A stretch of 64,000 nucleotides of DNA from Pseudobdellovibrionaceae bacterium (GCA_019637875.1 JAHBUW010000004.1:1-64000); one strand, 5' to 3'; numbered from the stretch's first letter, positions 36,113-44,502 are shown. Notes: generated by a model from the letters alone, not told the origin. A program made the numbers and translations.

Positions 36113-36901
36113 ATGTTGAAAGCGATGGATCTGACGGGCCGTACGGCCCTGGTGTGTGGAGCGTCCCAAGGCATCGGTCAGGCGGCGGCAGTCGCCCTGA
36201 GTGAGCTCGGGGCCCGGGTGATTTTGGTCGCGCGCAGTGCCGAGAATCTCGAGAAGACGCGCTCGCTGCTCACGCCCTCGCGCGGGGGTCGTCACGAGGT
36301 CTGGCCCTGTGATCTGAGTGTGGAGGCGGAGCTCGATGGGCTCTTGCAGAAGGCCAAGGCGGCGGGGATCGAGATCGTCGTCAACAATACGGGCGGGCCG
36401 AAAGGCGGTCCCATCACGCAGGCGGCGGCGAGCGAATTCGAAACCGCCTTCCGTCAGCACATCGTCAGCGCGCAAAAAATTTTGCAGGCGGTGCTGCCGC
36501 ATATGAAAGAGCAAAAATTCGGACGATTCGTGAACGTGATCTCGACCTCGGTGAAAGCGCCGATCGCGGGTCTGGGCGTTTCGAACACGATTCGCGCGGC
36601 GATGGCGAATTGGGCGAAGACCGTGGCGGGCGAAGTCGCGCCCTTCGGGATCACCATGAACAACGTGCTTCCGGGATACACGCAAACCGCGCGTCTGGAG
36701 CAGCTTCGTAAAAACGGCGCGACGGCGCGCCAGGTTTCCGAGTCCGACGTTGAAAAGCAGTGGCTCTCGACGATCCCGGCGGGCCGCTTCGGCGAAGCCT
36801 GGGAGTTGGGTGCGGCGATCGCGTTTCTGGCCTCACCCGCCGCCGGTTATATCAACGGCATCAACCTGCCGGTGGATGGCGGAAGGACCCCTTCGCTATG
36901 A
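36113..36901 (+). CDS. SDR-family protein with non-canonical active site
   Basis: A 262-residue short-chain dehydrogenase/reductase. The cofactor site is normal (ALVCGASQGIGQAAA; NNTGGPKGG in place of NNAG). The active-site helix lacks the usual YxxxK: after NVISTSVKAPIAG the sequence runs LGVSNTIRAAMANWAK, with Ser and Arg where Tyr and Lys are expected. This variant is recognised in a subset of FabG-like SDRs. First gene of the seven-gene operon; its stop overlaps the next start (ATGA). Starts at 36113 or 36125 are both possible. Role in the pathway unknown; oxidation or reduction of a ring substituent is a guess. Confidence 0.85.
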   Translation: MLKAMDLTGRTALVCGASQGIGQAAAVALSELGARVILVARSAENLEKTRSLLTPSRGGRHEVWPCDLSVEAELDGLLQKAKAAGIEIVVNNTGGPKGGPITQAAASEFETAFRQHIVSAQKILQAVLPHMKEQKFGRFVNVISTSVKAPIAGLGVSNTIRAAMANWAKTVAGEVAPFGITMNNVLPGYTQTARLEQLRKNGATARQVSESDVEKQWLSTIPAGRFGEAWELGAAIAFLASPAAGYINGINLPVDGGRTPSL

Positions 36902-38142
36902 AGTACGATCTTTTCTTAAGTATCTGTCAGACCGAAGTCGACGGCTTCATGCCGGACGAAAAAACGATGTTCGCGAATTTCTTCGATCAGGCGAAGCTCG
37001 CCGATGAGCTGGGTTTCGGCACGGCCTGGATCGCGGAAACGCATTTGTCCTGTCAGGTACAGAAAGAAAATCCGGGCGCGGTCATTCCGCACTTCACGGG
37101 CGAGATCGGCTTGAATACCGATATCCTGCAGATGGCGCACGTCGTGTTCGCGAATACGAAGAATATCAACGTGGGCTCGGCCATTCGGAACATCATCTGT
37201 AACGGCGGTCCCATCGCCCATGCCGAAGCGGTGCGGACCTTCCTGTCGCTCCGTCGGATGAGCGATCCCACCTCCACGCGCAAGCTCGAGCTGGGCTTCG
37301 CGGCGGGCCGCTTTCCCTTCTCGAATACGCCTTATGGCTTCAAACCGAAAGGCGATTTCGAAACCGAGACCTGGGAAGTTTTAAAGAACAAATACTTCCA
37401 AGAGGCCGTCGAGATTTTCCTGCGTCTGTTGAAGGGCGAAAAACTTTCGAGCGAGAACGTTTCGGCGCGCACTTTGACCCGCGCGGATTTCCGCAAAGAA
37501 GACGACTGGCACCGGGCGCTCGTCGCGGCCAAAGCGCAGGGCTTGATCGCACAAACCGAGGCCGAGAACATTCCTTTGGCGCATCACTGGAACTTCGAAA
37601 AGGTCGGCGTCATTCCCTTCGACGCGCCTTTAGAGAATTTGCGCCTGACCATCGGCTCGCACGATCCCGAGACGCAAAACTTCGCGAACACGATTTTGCC
37701 CGTGGGGGTTTTCAATCTGTCGATCACGCCCCCGGCGGTCATCGAAGAGACCCACCAGCGCATGGCGAAGACGTACAACAATATGAGCGGCGGTTGGACG
37801 CGGGATCTGATGCCGCGAACGGTGCTGTGTTTCCTGGACGATACGCCCGGAATCTCCGAAACCGAACAATCGGTGCGCGCCAAACGCGCGGCGACCCGCG
37901 CTTGGGAAAATTACTGGCGCGCCATGGAGAAGACCCTCGATCCCAAAAAGGTCGAAGGCGCGGTTTCGAACACCATCGCCGGCAACGTGAAGCAAGTCGC
38001 GGCCCTGATCCGCGAAAAGTATCATCCCGAAGATCGACTGATGTTGTGGTTCGATTTCAATAACCACGATAACGAAAACGTGAAGTCCTCGATGCGCGCC
38101 TTTATGCAAAAAGTGAAACCTCTTTTGGAGGCTGCGCGATGA
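36898..38142 (+). CDS. LLM-class (luciferase-like) flavin-dependent monooxygenase
   Basis: A 414-residue protein of the bacterial luciferase-like family (FMN TIM barrel). Landmarks are the N-terminal LADELGFGTAWIAETHLS, ADLNTDI-type segment GLNTDILQMAHVVFA, SAIRNIICNGGPIAHAEAV and ELGFAAGRFPF. Such enzymes use reduced flavin from a separate reductase to insert oxygen into aldehydes, aromatics or N-heterocycles. The extra length and inserted helices resemble members found in natural-product and catabolic clusters. Overlaps its neighbours by four bases on both sides. In this operon it is the likely enzyme making or modifying the o-aminophenol-type substrate (inference). Confidence 0.85.
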   Translation: MKYDLFLSICQTEVDGFMPDEKTMFANFFDQAKLADELGFGTAWIAETHLSCQVQKENPGAVIPHFTGEIGLNTDILQMAHVVFANTKNINVGSAIRNIICNGGPIAHAEAVRTFLSLRRMSDPTSTRKLELGFAAGRFPFSNTPYGFKPKGDFETETWEVLKNKYFQEAVEIFLRLLKGEKLSSENVSARTLTRADFRKEDDWHRALVAAKAQGLIAQTEAENIPLAHHWNFEKVGVIPFDAPLENLRLTIGSHDPETQNFANTILPVGVFNLSITPPAVIEETHQRMAKTYNNMSGGWTRDLMPRTVLCFLDDTPGISETEQSVRAKRAATRAWENYWRAMEKTLDPKKVEGAVSNTIAGNVKQVAALIREKYHPEDRLMLWFDFNNHDNENVKSSMRAFMQKVKPLLEAAR

Positions 38143-39587
38143 GTGCGCCCCGGGTTTCCCATTTCATCGGCGGTCGGAAAGTTCCCGCGGCGTCGGGCGA
38201 GTGGCTCGAGAACAGAAATCCGGCAACAGGACAGATTCTGTCACTTCTGGCTCGTGGCGCAAAATCTGATATCCACAGCGCTGTGGAAAACGCGAAGGCC
38301 GCCTTTCCCGCGTGGGCCGCACGTTCCCCGGAGGAGCGCTCAAAGCTGCTCAGCAAAATAGCGGATTTGATCGAAGCCCGGGAATTGAGCTTTGCTGAAG
38401 CTGAAAGCAGGGATCAGGGGAAGCCCGTGGCCCTCGCGCGGCGCATGGACATCCGCCGGGTCGTCCAGAACTTCCGCTTCTTCGCCGGCGCGATCCTGCA
38501 TCATGAAAACGAGTCCACGCAGACCGACCAGCACACGCTGAACTTTGTCATGCGTCGGCCGCATGGTGTTTGCGGTCTGATCTCGCCGTGGAATCTTCCG
38601 CTTTATCTTTTGTCTTGGAAGATCGCGCCCGCCATCGCCTGTGGAAATACGGTGGTGTGTAAACCTTCGGAATTCACGTCGATGACGGCGGATCTGTTGG
38701 CGGATGTTTTGAACGAGGCGGGACTTCCCGCGGGCGTCGTGAACATCGTTTACGGTTTGGGACCCGAGGCGGGGGAAGCCCTGGTTCGTCATCCCGACGT
38801 GCCGGTCATCTCTTTCACCGGCGGCACGGCGACGGGCCGTCACATTATCGAAGCTTCGGCCGAGCAGTTCAAAAAGCTCTCATTGGAATTGGGCGGGAAA
38901 AATCCCAACATCCTTTTCAACGATTGCGATCTGGACAAGGCCGTCGCGACGACTTTGCGTTCGAGTTTTCTGAATCAAGGCGAGATCTGCCTTTGCGGAT
39001 CACGCATTTATGTCGAAGAGTCGCTGTTTGAGCGTTTCATGGAGAAGTTCGTCGCGGAAGTGAAGCGACTGAAGGTCGGCGACCCCGCGGACGAAGGGAC
39101 CTTTATGGGGCCCCTCGTCTCGCAGGCGCACCTCGAGAAGGTGAACTCCTTCATCGCGCAGGCGCGCGCCGAGGGCGGGAAGATCTGGACGGGCGGGGAC
39201 GTTCCCGCGTTGGCGTCCGAGTTCGCCGGGGGCTACTGGCTTTCGCCCACGGTGATTTCGGGACTGCCGGAATCTTCGCGTTGTATCCAGGAAGAGATCT
39301 TCGGTCCGGTCGTCACCGTCTCGACCTTCAAAAACGTGGACGAAGTTTTGGGCTACGCGAACGGCGTGAAGTATGGTCTGTCGGCCTCCGTATGGACGCA
39401 GGATGTGACGAAGGCTTTGCGGGTTTCGAGCGGCCTTCATGCCGCGACGGTGTGGGTGAACTCTTGGCTGGAGCGCGATCTGCGCGTGCCCTTCGGTGGG
39501 CAGAAGGCGTCGGGACTGGGCCGCGAAGGCGGACGTCACTCCATTGAATTTTACACGGAAGCCACCAACGTTTGTGTGAGGTACTGA
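38139..39587 (+). CDS. 2-aminomuconic-semialdehyde-type aldehyde dehydrogenase (ALDH8-like)
   Basis: A 482-residue aldehyde dehydrogenase. The active site shows SLELGGKNPN (general-base Glu) and NQGEICLCGSRIYVE (nucleophile Cys), and the C-terminal half (RDLRVPFGGQKASGLGREGG) closely resembles ALDH8A1 and bacterial AmnC. Those enzymes oxidise 2-aminomuconate or 2-hydroxymuconate semialdehyde with NAD+. The neighbouring aminophenol dioxygenase would supply just this substrate. Overlaps the monooxygenase gene by ATGA and is four bases from the next gene. Substrate assignment is by family resemblance plus context. Confidence 0.9.
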   Translation: MSAPRVSHFIGGRKVPAASGEWLENRNPATGQILSLLARGAKSDIHSAVENAKAAFPAWAARSPEERSKLLSKIADLIEARELSFAEAESRDQGKPVALARRMDIRRVVQNFRFFAGAILHHENESTQTDQHTLNFVMRRPHGVCGLISPWNLPLYLLSWKIAPAIACGNTVVCKPSEFTSMTADLLADVLNEAGLPAGVVNIVYGLGPEAGEALVRHPDVPVISFTGGTATGRHIIEASAEQFKKLSLELGGKNPNILFNDCDLDKAVATTLRSSFLNQGEICLCGSRIYVEESLFERFMEKFVAEVKRLKVGDPADEGTFMGPLVSQAHLEKVNSFIAQARAEGGKIWTGGDVPALASEFAGGYWLSPTVISGLPESSRCIQEEIFGPVVTVSTFKNVDEVLGYANGVKYGLSASVWTQDVTKALRVSSGLHAATVWVNSWLERDLRVPFGGQKASGLGREGGRHSIEFYTEATNVCVRY

Positions 39588-39591
39588 AGTT

Positions 39592-40488
39592 ATGAGCGGA
39601 AAAATCGTTCTGGGTGCGCTGGCGCCCCATCCTCCCCATCTGGTTTATGCGGACAATCCTCCGCAAAACGAACCCAAAGCCGAATGCGGTTGGGAGACTT
39701 TGCGCTGGGGCTACGAGCGCCTCGCGAAACAGATGGCCTCTATGGATTACGATGCGGTCGTCGTGATGTCGCCCCACTGGCGCACTTACGTCGGGACCCA
39801 CGTGCTCGCCCATCCGAACTTCAAAGGGCTTTCGGTGGACCCGGTGTTCCCGCATCTGTTCCGCTACCACTACGATCTGAAAGTGGACGTGGAGCTGGCG
39901 CGCGCCATCGCGAATGAAGGAAGTACCGCGGGCCTTCCCATGAAGCTCATGGAGAATCCGGATTTCCGCGTGGACTACGGCACCATCGTGAGCTGCCATC
40001 TGTCGAATCCGACTTGGTCGAAACCCATCGTCTCGATCAGCTCCCATGCTTCGACGGCCTATTTCTCTCCGGATGTGATGAACGAAGAGGCCCTGCGCCT
40101 GGGCGAGATCACCCGCCGCGCGATCGAGAAGTCCGGGAAACGTGTGGTGCTTTTGGCGAGCTGCTCTTTGTCCCACCGCCACTTCACGAAAGAGCCGCCC
40201 ATTCCCGAGGACATGAGCGCCGAGCACATCATGAACCACAGTCAGTATCTTTGGGATATGCGCATGATCGACCTCATGAAAAAAGGCCGTTCGCGCGAGA
40301 TGATCGACCTGATGCCCGACTTCGTCGAGCAGGCCGTCGCCGAAACGGATAGCGGGGCTTTGACTTGGCTGTTGTCGGCCATGAACTTCCCCAGCGTGCC
40401 GGCCGAGGTTCACGCCTACGGCACGGTCATCGGGACGGGGAACGCCATCGCCTCTTGGAATTTGTCTTCGGAAGGAGCGCGCGCATGA
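39592..40488 (+). CDS. amnB: 2-aminophenol 1,6-dioxygenase beta (catalytic) subunit
   Basis: A 298-residue LigB-type class III extradiol dioxygenase. The expected iron ligands are present: His13 (APHPPH), His62 (MSPHW) and Glu251 (AVAETDSG). Tyr129 (VDYGT) and His195 (SLSHRH) also fall at the positions I recall as catalytic in aminophenol dioxygenase from Comamonas. The enzyme opens the o-aminophenol ring between C1 and C6 to give 2-aminomuconic 6-semialdehyde. The non-catalytic alpha subunit follows with an ATGA overlap, as expected for an alpha/beta pair. Substituted aminophenols or 3-hydroxyanthranilate-like substrates cannot be excluded. Confidence 0.9.
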   Translation: MSGKIVLGALAPHPPHLVYADNPPQNEPKAECGWETLRWGYERLAKQMASMDYDAVVVMSPHWRTYVGTHVLAHPNFKGLSVDPVFPHLFRYHYDLKVDVELARAIANEGSTAGLPMKLMENPDFRVDYGTIVSCHLSNPTWSKPIVSISSHASTAYFSPDVMNEEALRLGEITRRAIEKSGKRVVLLASCSLSHRHFTKEPPIPEDMSAEHIMNHSQYLWDMRMIDLMKKGRSREMIDLMPDFVEQAVAETDSGALTWLLSAMNFPSVPAEVHAYGTVIGTGNAIASWNLSSEGARA

Positions 40489-41468
40489 GCCAACTGGTGA
40501 AAGCGGGATTCGTGTTGCCGGGCCTTGTGCAGCCTCTTTTGACTCCGGATGCGAATCCGGGTTACCGCAAACTGCGCCAGGCTTTCGAGACGGTGCGCGA
40601 TCGCATCGATGAGCTGAACCCCGACGTGATTCTGATCTACTCGACGATGTGGCCGAGCGTGCTGGGGCACCAGGTGCAGCTGCGCGATCGTTTGGACTGG
40701 GTGCATGTGGATGAAGAGTTCCACGAGCTGGGCTCGATTCCGTATTCCTTCGAGATGGACCGCGCCTTCGGGCAGGCGGTCGTGAAGGCGGGGACCGCGC
40801 GGGGCTTGCACATGAAGGGCGTCGACTACCACGGATTTCCCATCGACACGGGATCGGTGGTGGCGTTGAAGCTCATCAACCCCGAGAACAAACGCAAAGC
40901 CGTGATCTTCTCTTCGAATATGTACGCGGACCGCGCCGAAACCGTGGTGCTGGGGAAGGCGTCGCTCGACGTTTTGAAGCAGCAGGGAAAAACCGCGGTG
41001 GCGGTCATCATCTCGACCTTGTCGAATCGTTTGCACCAGAACTTGATTGCGCCGAAGGACGACAAGATCCACTCTTTGAAAGACCAAGAGTGGAATTTGA
41101 AGATGATCGAGTTCTTCGAAAAAGGCCGCATGGAAGATCTGTCGCAGCTCTCGCGCCAGATCCAGCGCGAGGCGCGCGTGAAGAAGGTGAACAACTTCAA
41201 GCCGCTGTGGTGGCTTTCGACGGTGGTTGGTCCGCACAACCGTTACAAGGGCGAAGTGCTCGCCTACGAACCCGTTTACGGGACCGGCAGCGCCGTCATC
41301 CAGATGACGCCCACGGATTTTTCGTCGCGGGATCTGGAATTCGACGAGGACTCGCCGGATTTCTACACCGGCGAGCGCAACGTCCTGGGACCCAGCGCGG
41401 GCGAAGCGACGGGCGGTCTGTCGTCGCAAACCCTGAACGCCGGCGTCGAGGCGGACGACTATGAGTGA
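40485..41468 (+). CDS. amnA: 2-aminophenol 1,6-dioxygenase alpha (non-catalytic) subunit
   Basis: A 327-residue LigB-fold protein homologous to the preceding subunit but without metal ligands: Gly13 (VLPGLVQPLL) stands where the first His is expected, and STMWPS replaces SPHW. Alpha subunits of aminophenol dioxygenase lack iron and shape the heterodimer, so loss of ligands is normal here. It is longer than the beta subunit by a C-terminal tail rich in Asp, Ser and Gly (about 285-327). Overlaps both neighbours (ATGA at the 5' end, eight bases at the 3' end), so it is translationally linked in the operon. The GTG/ATG alternatives upstream lie inside the beta gene; ATG 40485 is preferred. Confidence 0.85.
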   Translation: MSQLVKAGFVLPGLVQPLLTPDANPGYRKLRQAFETVRDRIDELNPDVILIYSTMWPSVLGHQVQLRDRLDWVHVDEEFHELGSIPYSFEMDRAFGQAVVKAGTARGLHMKGVDYHGFPIDTGSVVALKLINPENKRKAVIFSSNMYADRAETVVLGKASLDVLKQQGKTAVAVIISTLSNRLHQNLIAPKDDKIHSLKDQEWNLKMIEFFEKGRMEDLSQLSRQIQREARVKKVNNFKPLWWLSTVVGPHNRYKGEVLAYEPVYGTGSAVIQMTPTDFSSRDLEFDEDSPDFYTGERNVLGPSAGEATGGLSSQTLNAGVEADDYE

Positions 41469-42615
41469 CCGTCCATTGAGCGCGGCTGATGGCCGCAGTT
41501 TATCTGGCGCGGCTAGTGACCGCGACAGCCGCGTCTACCCGAAGAGTCCTTTCGGCGAGAAGGTCGCCGGGCTGCCGACCGGACGTGATGTCGAGTGGGA
41601 GCCGCTCATCGATTATCGCCGCAACGGCGTGAGTGAAAACACGATCCATGGCGCCGTGGCTTGGTACTCGGGTGGAAAGCTCGTCCACTCGTTGGGCGGA
41701 AACGTTCTGTGCTACGGGCGCTCGATGATGAAGCTCCTGTACATGAAGGTTTTCACCGAAGTGCTGAACGACTACTCCTGGGAGCAGAAGGCGATCAGCG
41801 TTTCGTCCCACAACGGCTCGGCCGAACACATCGAAACCTCGCAGTCGCTGTTGTCCGAGTCCGAATGGGGATTGATGCAGACGCCGCTCGACCTGCCGCT
41901 CGTGCAGTTCGGGCGTCAGGTGCGTCGGCCGCGGCGCTGGTTCAATAACTCCAGCGGTCACCATGCCGCGATCCTCGCGGGCTGCCGTTTGAAAAACTGG
42001 AGCCGCGTCGGCTACACTCTTCCGAATCATAAGGTTTTTCGTTCCTTCATGGCGGTGAACCGCCGCTACTTGGGCAAGGATTGGACGCCTTTGCGGATCG
42101 CGCGGGACGGGGACGGGCTGCCGACGGTTTCGATGACGGTGAAAGAGCTTGCGCAATGTTATGCGGGGCTTGCGCAGACGCGGAACGAGGACTGGATCTG
42201 GGAATCCATGGTTCGTCATCCCGATCTGGTGGGCGGATTCAATCGTCTGGACACCACGATCATGAAGTCCTGCGGCGGCAAGGTGATCGCTAAAGAGGGC
42301 GCCGACGGTCTTTTGGGAATGGCGATCGAACATCCCGATTATCCCGAGGGACTGGGCGTGGTGATCAAGATCGCCCACGGTTGGAATCCGCAGGCGACCT
42401 GGTATCTGGCGCGCGGAATTCTGGGGACCTTGGGTTTTGATTTGCGCAATCCCTATCCCTTGCGTCGGCAGAAGGCGTTTCTGGTGCCGAAGATCGTGCC
42501 GGATCATTTGCAGGGACGGCTCGAGCAGATCAAGACCTGGGACGACTGGGATCCGGATCATGACCGTTGGTATTTCGACGTCGACCTGAGCGGCGATCTC
42601 GAAGCGGAACTGTAA
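41461..42615 (+). CDS. L-asparaginase II (AnsA-type, PF06089)-like protein, altered motif
   Basis: A 384-residue protein of the Rhizobium-type asparaginase II family, related in fold to serine beta-lactamases. Recognisable motifs are RSMMK (the SxxK pair), VSSHNGSAEHIE (family SHSGE segment) and CGGKVIAKEGADGLLG (family GGR-AKGGAEG segment). However, the family CSGKHAGM motif, which carries metal-binding residues, reads SSGHHAAI here. Core Ser/Lys residues are therefore kept but a Cys and a Lys are lost. It may cleave a different amide or an iminium/enamine intermediate. No signal peptide. The first 30 residues are extra relative to the family. Overlaps the alpha-subunit gene by eight bases. 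Confidence 0.75.
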   Translation: MSDRPLSAADGRSLSGAASDRDSRVYPKSPFGEKVAGLPTGRDVEWEPLIDYRRNGVSENTIHGAVAWYSGGKLVHSLGGNVLCYGRSMMKLLYMKVFTEVLNDYSWEQKAISVSSHNGSAEHIETSQSLLSESEWGLMQTPLDLPLVQFGRQVRRPRRWFNNSSGHHAAILAGCRLKNWSRVGYTLPNHKVFRSFMAVNRRYLGKDWTPLRIARDGDGLPTVSMTVKELAQCYAGLAQTRNEDWIWESMVRHPDLVGGFNRLDTTIMKSCGGKVIAKEGADGLLGMAIEHPDYPEGLGVVIKIAHGWNPQATWYLARGILGTLGFDLRNPYPLRRQKAFLVPKIVPDHLQGRLEQIKTWDDWDPDHDRWYFDVDLSGDLEAEL

Positions 42616-42639
42616 TTCCATTTATTGAGTGAGGCTGAA

Positions 42640-43053
42640 GTGAGCGAGAAAATTTCCACGAAACGCGCCCCCGAACCCGTCGGCGCTTATCCCCACGCGC
42701 GCAAATTCGGCGATCTGCTTTTCCTGTCCGGCGTGGGCCCGCGCAAGCCCGGAACGAAAGAGATCCCCGGCGTGACCCTGGGCGCGGACGGCGAGATCGC
42801 GGCCTATGACGTGGCCGTGCAGACCGAGTCCGTGATCGAAAACATCCGCATCATCCTGGAAGACGCCGGATCGTCCTTCGATAAAATTTTGGACGTGCAG
42901 GTCTTTCTCACCAATATGAAAAAAGACTTCAAAATCTATAACGAAATCTACGCGAAACACTTCACGTCGGTGGGTGCAACCCGCACGACAATCGAAGTGG
43001 GCGCGCTGCCGACCCCGATCGCCGTCGAATTCAAGGTGATCGCTCAAGCCTGA
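42640..43053 (+). CDS. RidA-family protein, probable 2-aminomuconate deaminase
   Basis: A 137-residue RidA/YjgF protein. Landmarks are APEPVGAYPHARKFGDLLFL, LEDAGSSFDKILDVQVFLTN, an Arg in ATRTTIEVGALP that matches the active-site Arg, and the near-terminal Glu in VEFKVIAQA. RidA proteins release ammonia from enamines/imines. The AmnD/NbaF subgroup converts 2-aminomuconate to 4-oxalocrotonate, which fits the operon. GTG 42640 is preferred because GTGAGG lies about six bases upstream; TTG 42625 is the alternative. It is the last gene of the operon and is followed by a strong terminator. Confidence 0.85.
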   Translation: MSEKISTKRAPEPVGAYPHARKFGDLLFLSGVGPRKPGTKEIPGVTLGADGEIAAYDVAVQTESVIENIRIILEDAGSSFDKILDVQVFLTNMKKDFKIYNEIYAKHFTSVGATRTTIEVGALPTPIAVEFKVIAQA

Positions 43054-43064
43054 CCGGACCGCAG

Positions 43065-43106
43065 AAGGTAGCACGTACCGCACGCGGTACGTGCTACCTT
43101 TTTTCT
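43065..43106 (+). terminator. Operon terminator with perfect 16-bp stem
   Basis: AAGGTAGCACGTACCG (43065-43080), loop CACG, and its exact complement (43085-43100), then Ts. Ends the aminophenol operon. Confidence 0.9.
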
Positions 43107-43110
43107 CCGG

Positions 43111-43171
43111 GCGGCGGACGACGCCGCTAGGGTACCATCTACCCTGCGCAGCAGGGTAGATGGTACCCTAG
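43111..43171. repeat. Two further hairpins: GCGGCG/CGCCGC and a perfect 21-bp stem
   Basis: GCGGCG (43111-43116) pairs with CGCCGC (43122-43127). Then a perfect 21-bp inverted repeat occupies 43127-43147 and 43151-43171 with a three-base loop GCA (arm begins CTAGGGTACCATC). The second has no T-tract and is not an ordinary terminator. Its arm (AGGGTAGATGGTACC) resembles the first hairpin's arm (AAGGTAGCACGTACC), suggesting a related repeat family. Confidence 0.85.
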
Positions 43172-43235
43172 ACGCCGGACCCCCAAAGGGACTGGGGCGT
43201 TGACAGCGGGGGCCGTGGAGTCGCCTACTTAAGGG

Positions 43236-44444
43236 ATGTCCGCGCAAACGCCGGTTCCTTCGCCCCTCAATGTGACTCCGCCCAATCCGCTGCCTACGAC
43301 TTCGCCGACCTCGAGCGCGCCCGCGCTGGGGCCCAAGGGGATTTTGAGCAATCCGCGTGTGCAGCGGGGCTCGATCATGGTTTACCGGGTGTTCGACGTC
43401 GCGGAAGAGATCGTGCTGCCGAAGGTGGAGTCGCTCCTCAGAGGCTTTCGCGGTCAGGAGAAATTCAAGGTCCCCAAGTACATCGACCGCGCCCTCATCA
43501 TGAAAGAGCCACCGCTCGCGTTCTCCCTTGGCGAGCAGAGCCTCGAGATCGCGGGCAAAGAGTTCCGCGCCGAACTCGTCGCGAAGATCCGCGATTTCGG
43601 CGTCATGAGCCTGATCTACAATATCCCGATCGCGCCCGGCACGGACTGGACGCAGCTCGTGACCATGGCGGCCGAGATCGAGGAAGGCTCCGAGATCGAC
43701 GAGCACGTGCAGAAGTTCATGCCGCAGCTCGTGCAGCAGATCGAACCCGCGTTGGTGAAGCCCACGCACTCGAAATTTTTCGAAGACTACATCGTCTATT
43801 TCATCGAAGAGTTCGAAGACAAAGTGAAGCTCTCGGACTTCGTGAAGAATGTCGACATCCCGGCGCTCCTGATGGCCGAACACGAAGTCGCGCTCAGCGA
43901 AGCCTCGAAACGTTCGGTCATGGAGAACCTGCACCAGTACGGCGAGGTCGACCTCGCGGTCATCGAGTGGAACGCGGCGCTCGTCATCGAGCCGGGCGGG
44001 GGACGTGAGCTTCCGGATCTGCTGGAGTTCGCGGTCAGCCACCTGCTCGAGATGCGCTACTACGACGATCTGCTGGATTCGAAACTCAAACTGCTATACG
44101 ACGACATCGAGAAAAAACGCCGTCGCCCCATCTGGTCGAGCAAATTCGATCAGGTCTACGAAGACGCCAGCGCACGCTACATCGAGTTCTCGGAGTTCAT
44201 CGAACGCGTCGAAAACTCGCTGAAGGTGGTCGGGGACTTCTACTTGGCGACGGTCTACCGCTCGGCCACGCGGAAATTCCGTCTGCTCGACTGGCAAAGT
44301 TCGGTGACGCGCAAAATGAACATTCTGGGCCAGGTCTCTTCCCTCTTGCAGGGTGAGGTGAACAACAAACGCGGCCATTGGCTTGAGATCATCATCATTT
44401 TGCTGATCGCCTACGAAGTCGTCGCGGCGTTTTTCAAAAGCTGA
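43236..44444 (+). CDS. RMND1/DUF155-like membrane-anchored protein
   Basis: A 402-residue protein with a disordered Pro/Ser/Thr-rich start (about 1-40), a soluble alpha/beta domain, a long helical hairpin (about 295-375) and one C-terminal membrane segment (HWLEIIIILLIAYEVVAAFF). The hairpin and the terminal LEIIIILLIAYEV segment resemble the RMND1/Rmd1/Sif2 (DUF155) family, whose members are membrane proteins needed for respiratory-chain translation in mitochondria; bacterial roles are unclear. No signal peptide. Start ATG 43236 has AAGGG directly before it. Family assignment is by pattern only. Confidence 0.6.
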   Translation: MSAQTPVPSPLNVTPPNPLPTTSPTSSAPALGPKGILSNPRVQRGSIMVYRVFDVAEEIVLPKVESLLRGFRGQEKFKVPKYIDRALIMKEPPLAFSLGEQSLEIAGKEFRAELVAKIRDFGVMSLIYNIPIAPGTDWTQLVTMAAEIEEGSEIDEHVQKFMPQLVQQIEPALVKPTHSKFFEDYIVYFIEEFEDKVKLSDFVKNVDIPALLMAEHEVALSEASKRSVMENLHQYGEVDLAVIEWNAALVIEPGGGRELPDLLEFAVSHLLEMRYYDDLLDSKLKLLYDDIEKKRRRPIWSSKFDQVYEDASARYIEFSEFIERVENSLKVVGDFYLATVYRSATRKFRLLDWQSSVTRKMNILGQVSSLLQGEVNNKRGHWLEIIIILLIAYEVVAAFFKS

Positions 44445-44502
44445 GGGGCTAACCCTCGCTCCCGGACTTGCCCCGCGCGCCTACAGACCTTAACGTGAAT
44501 GC

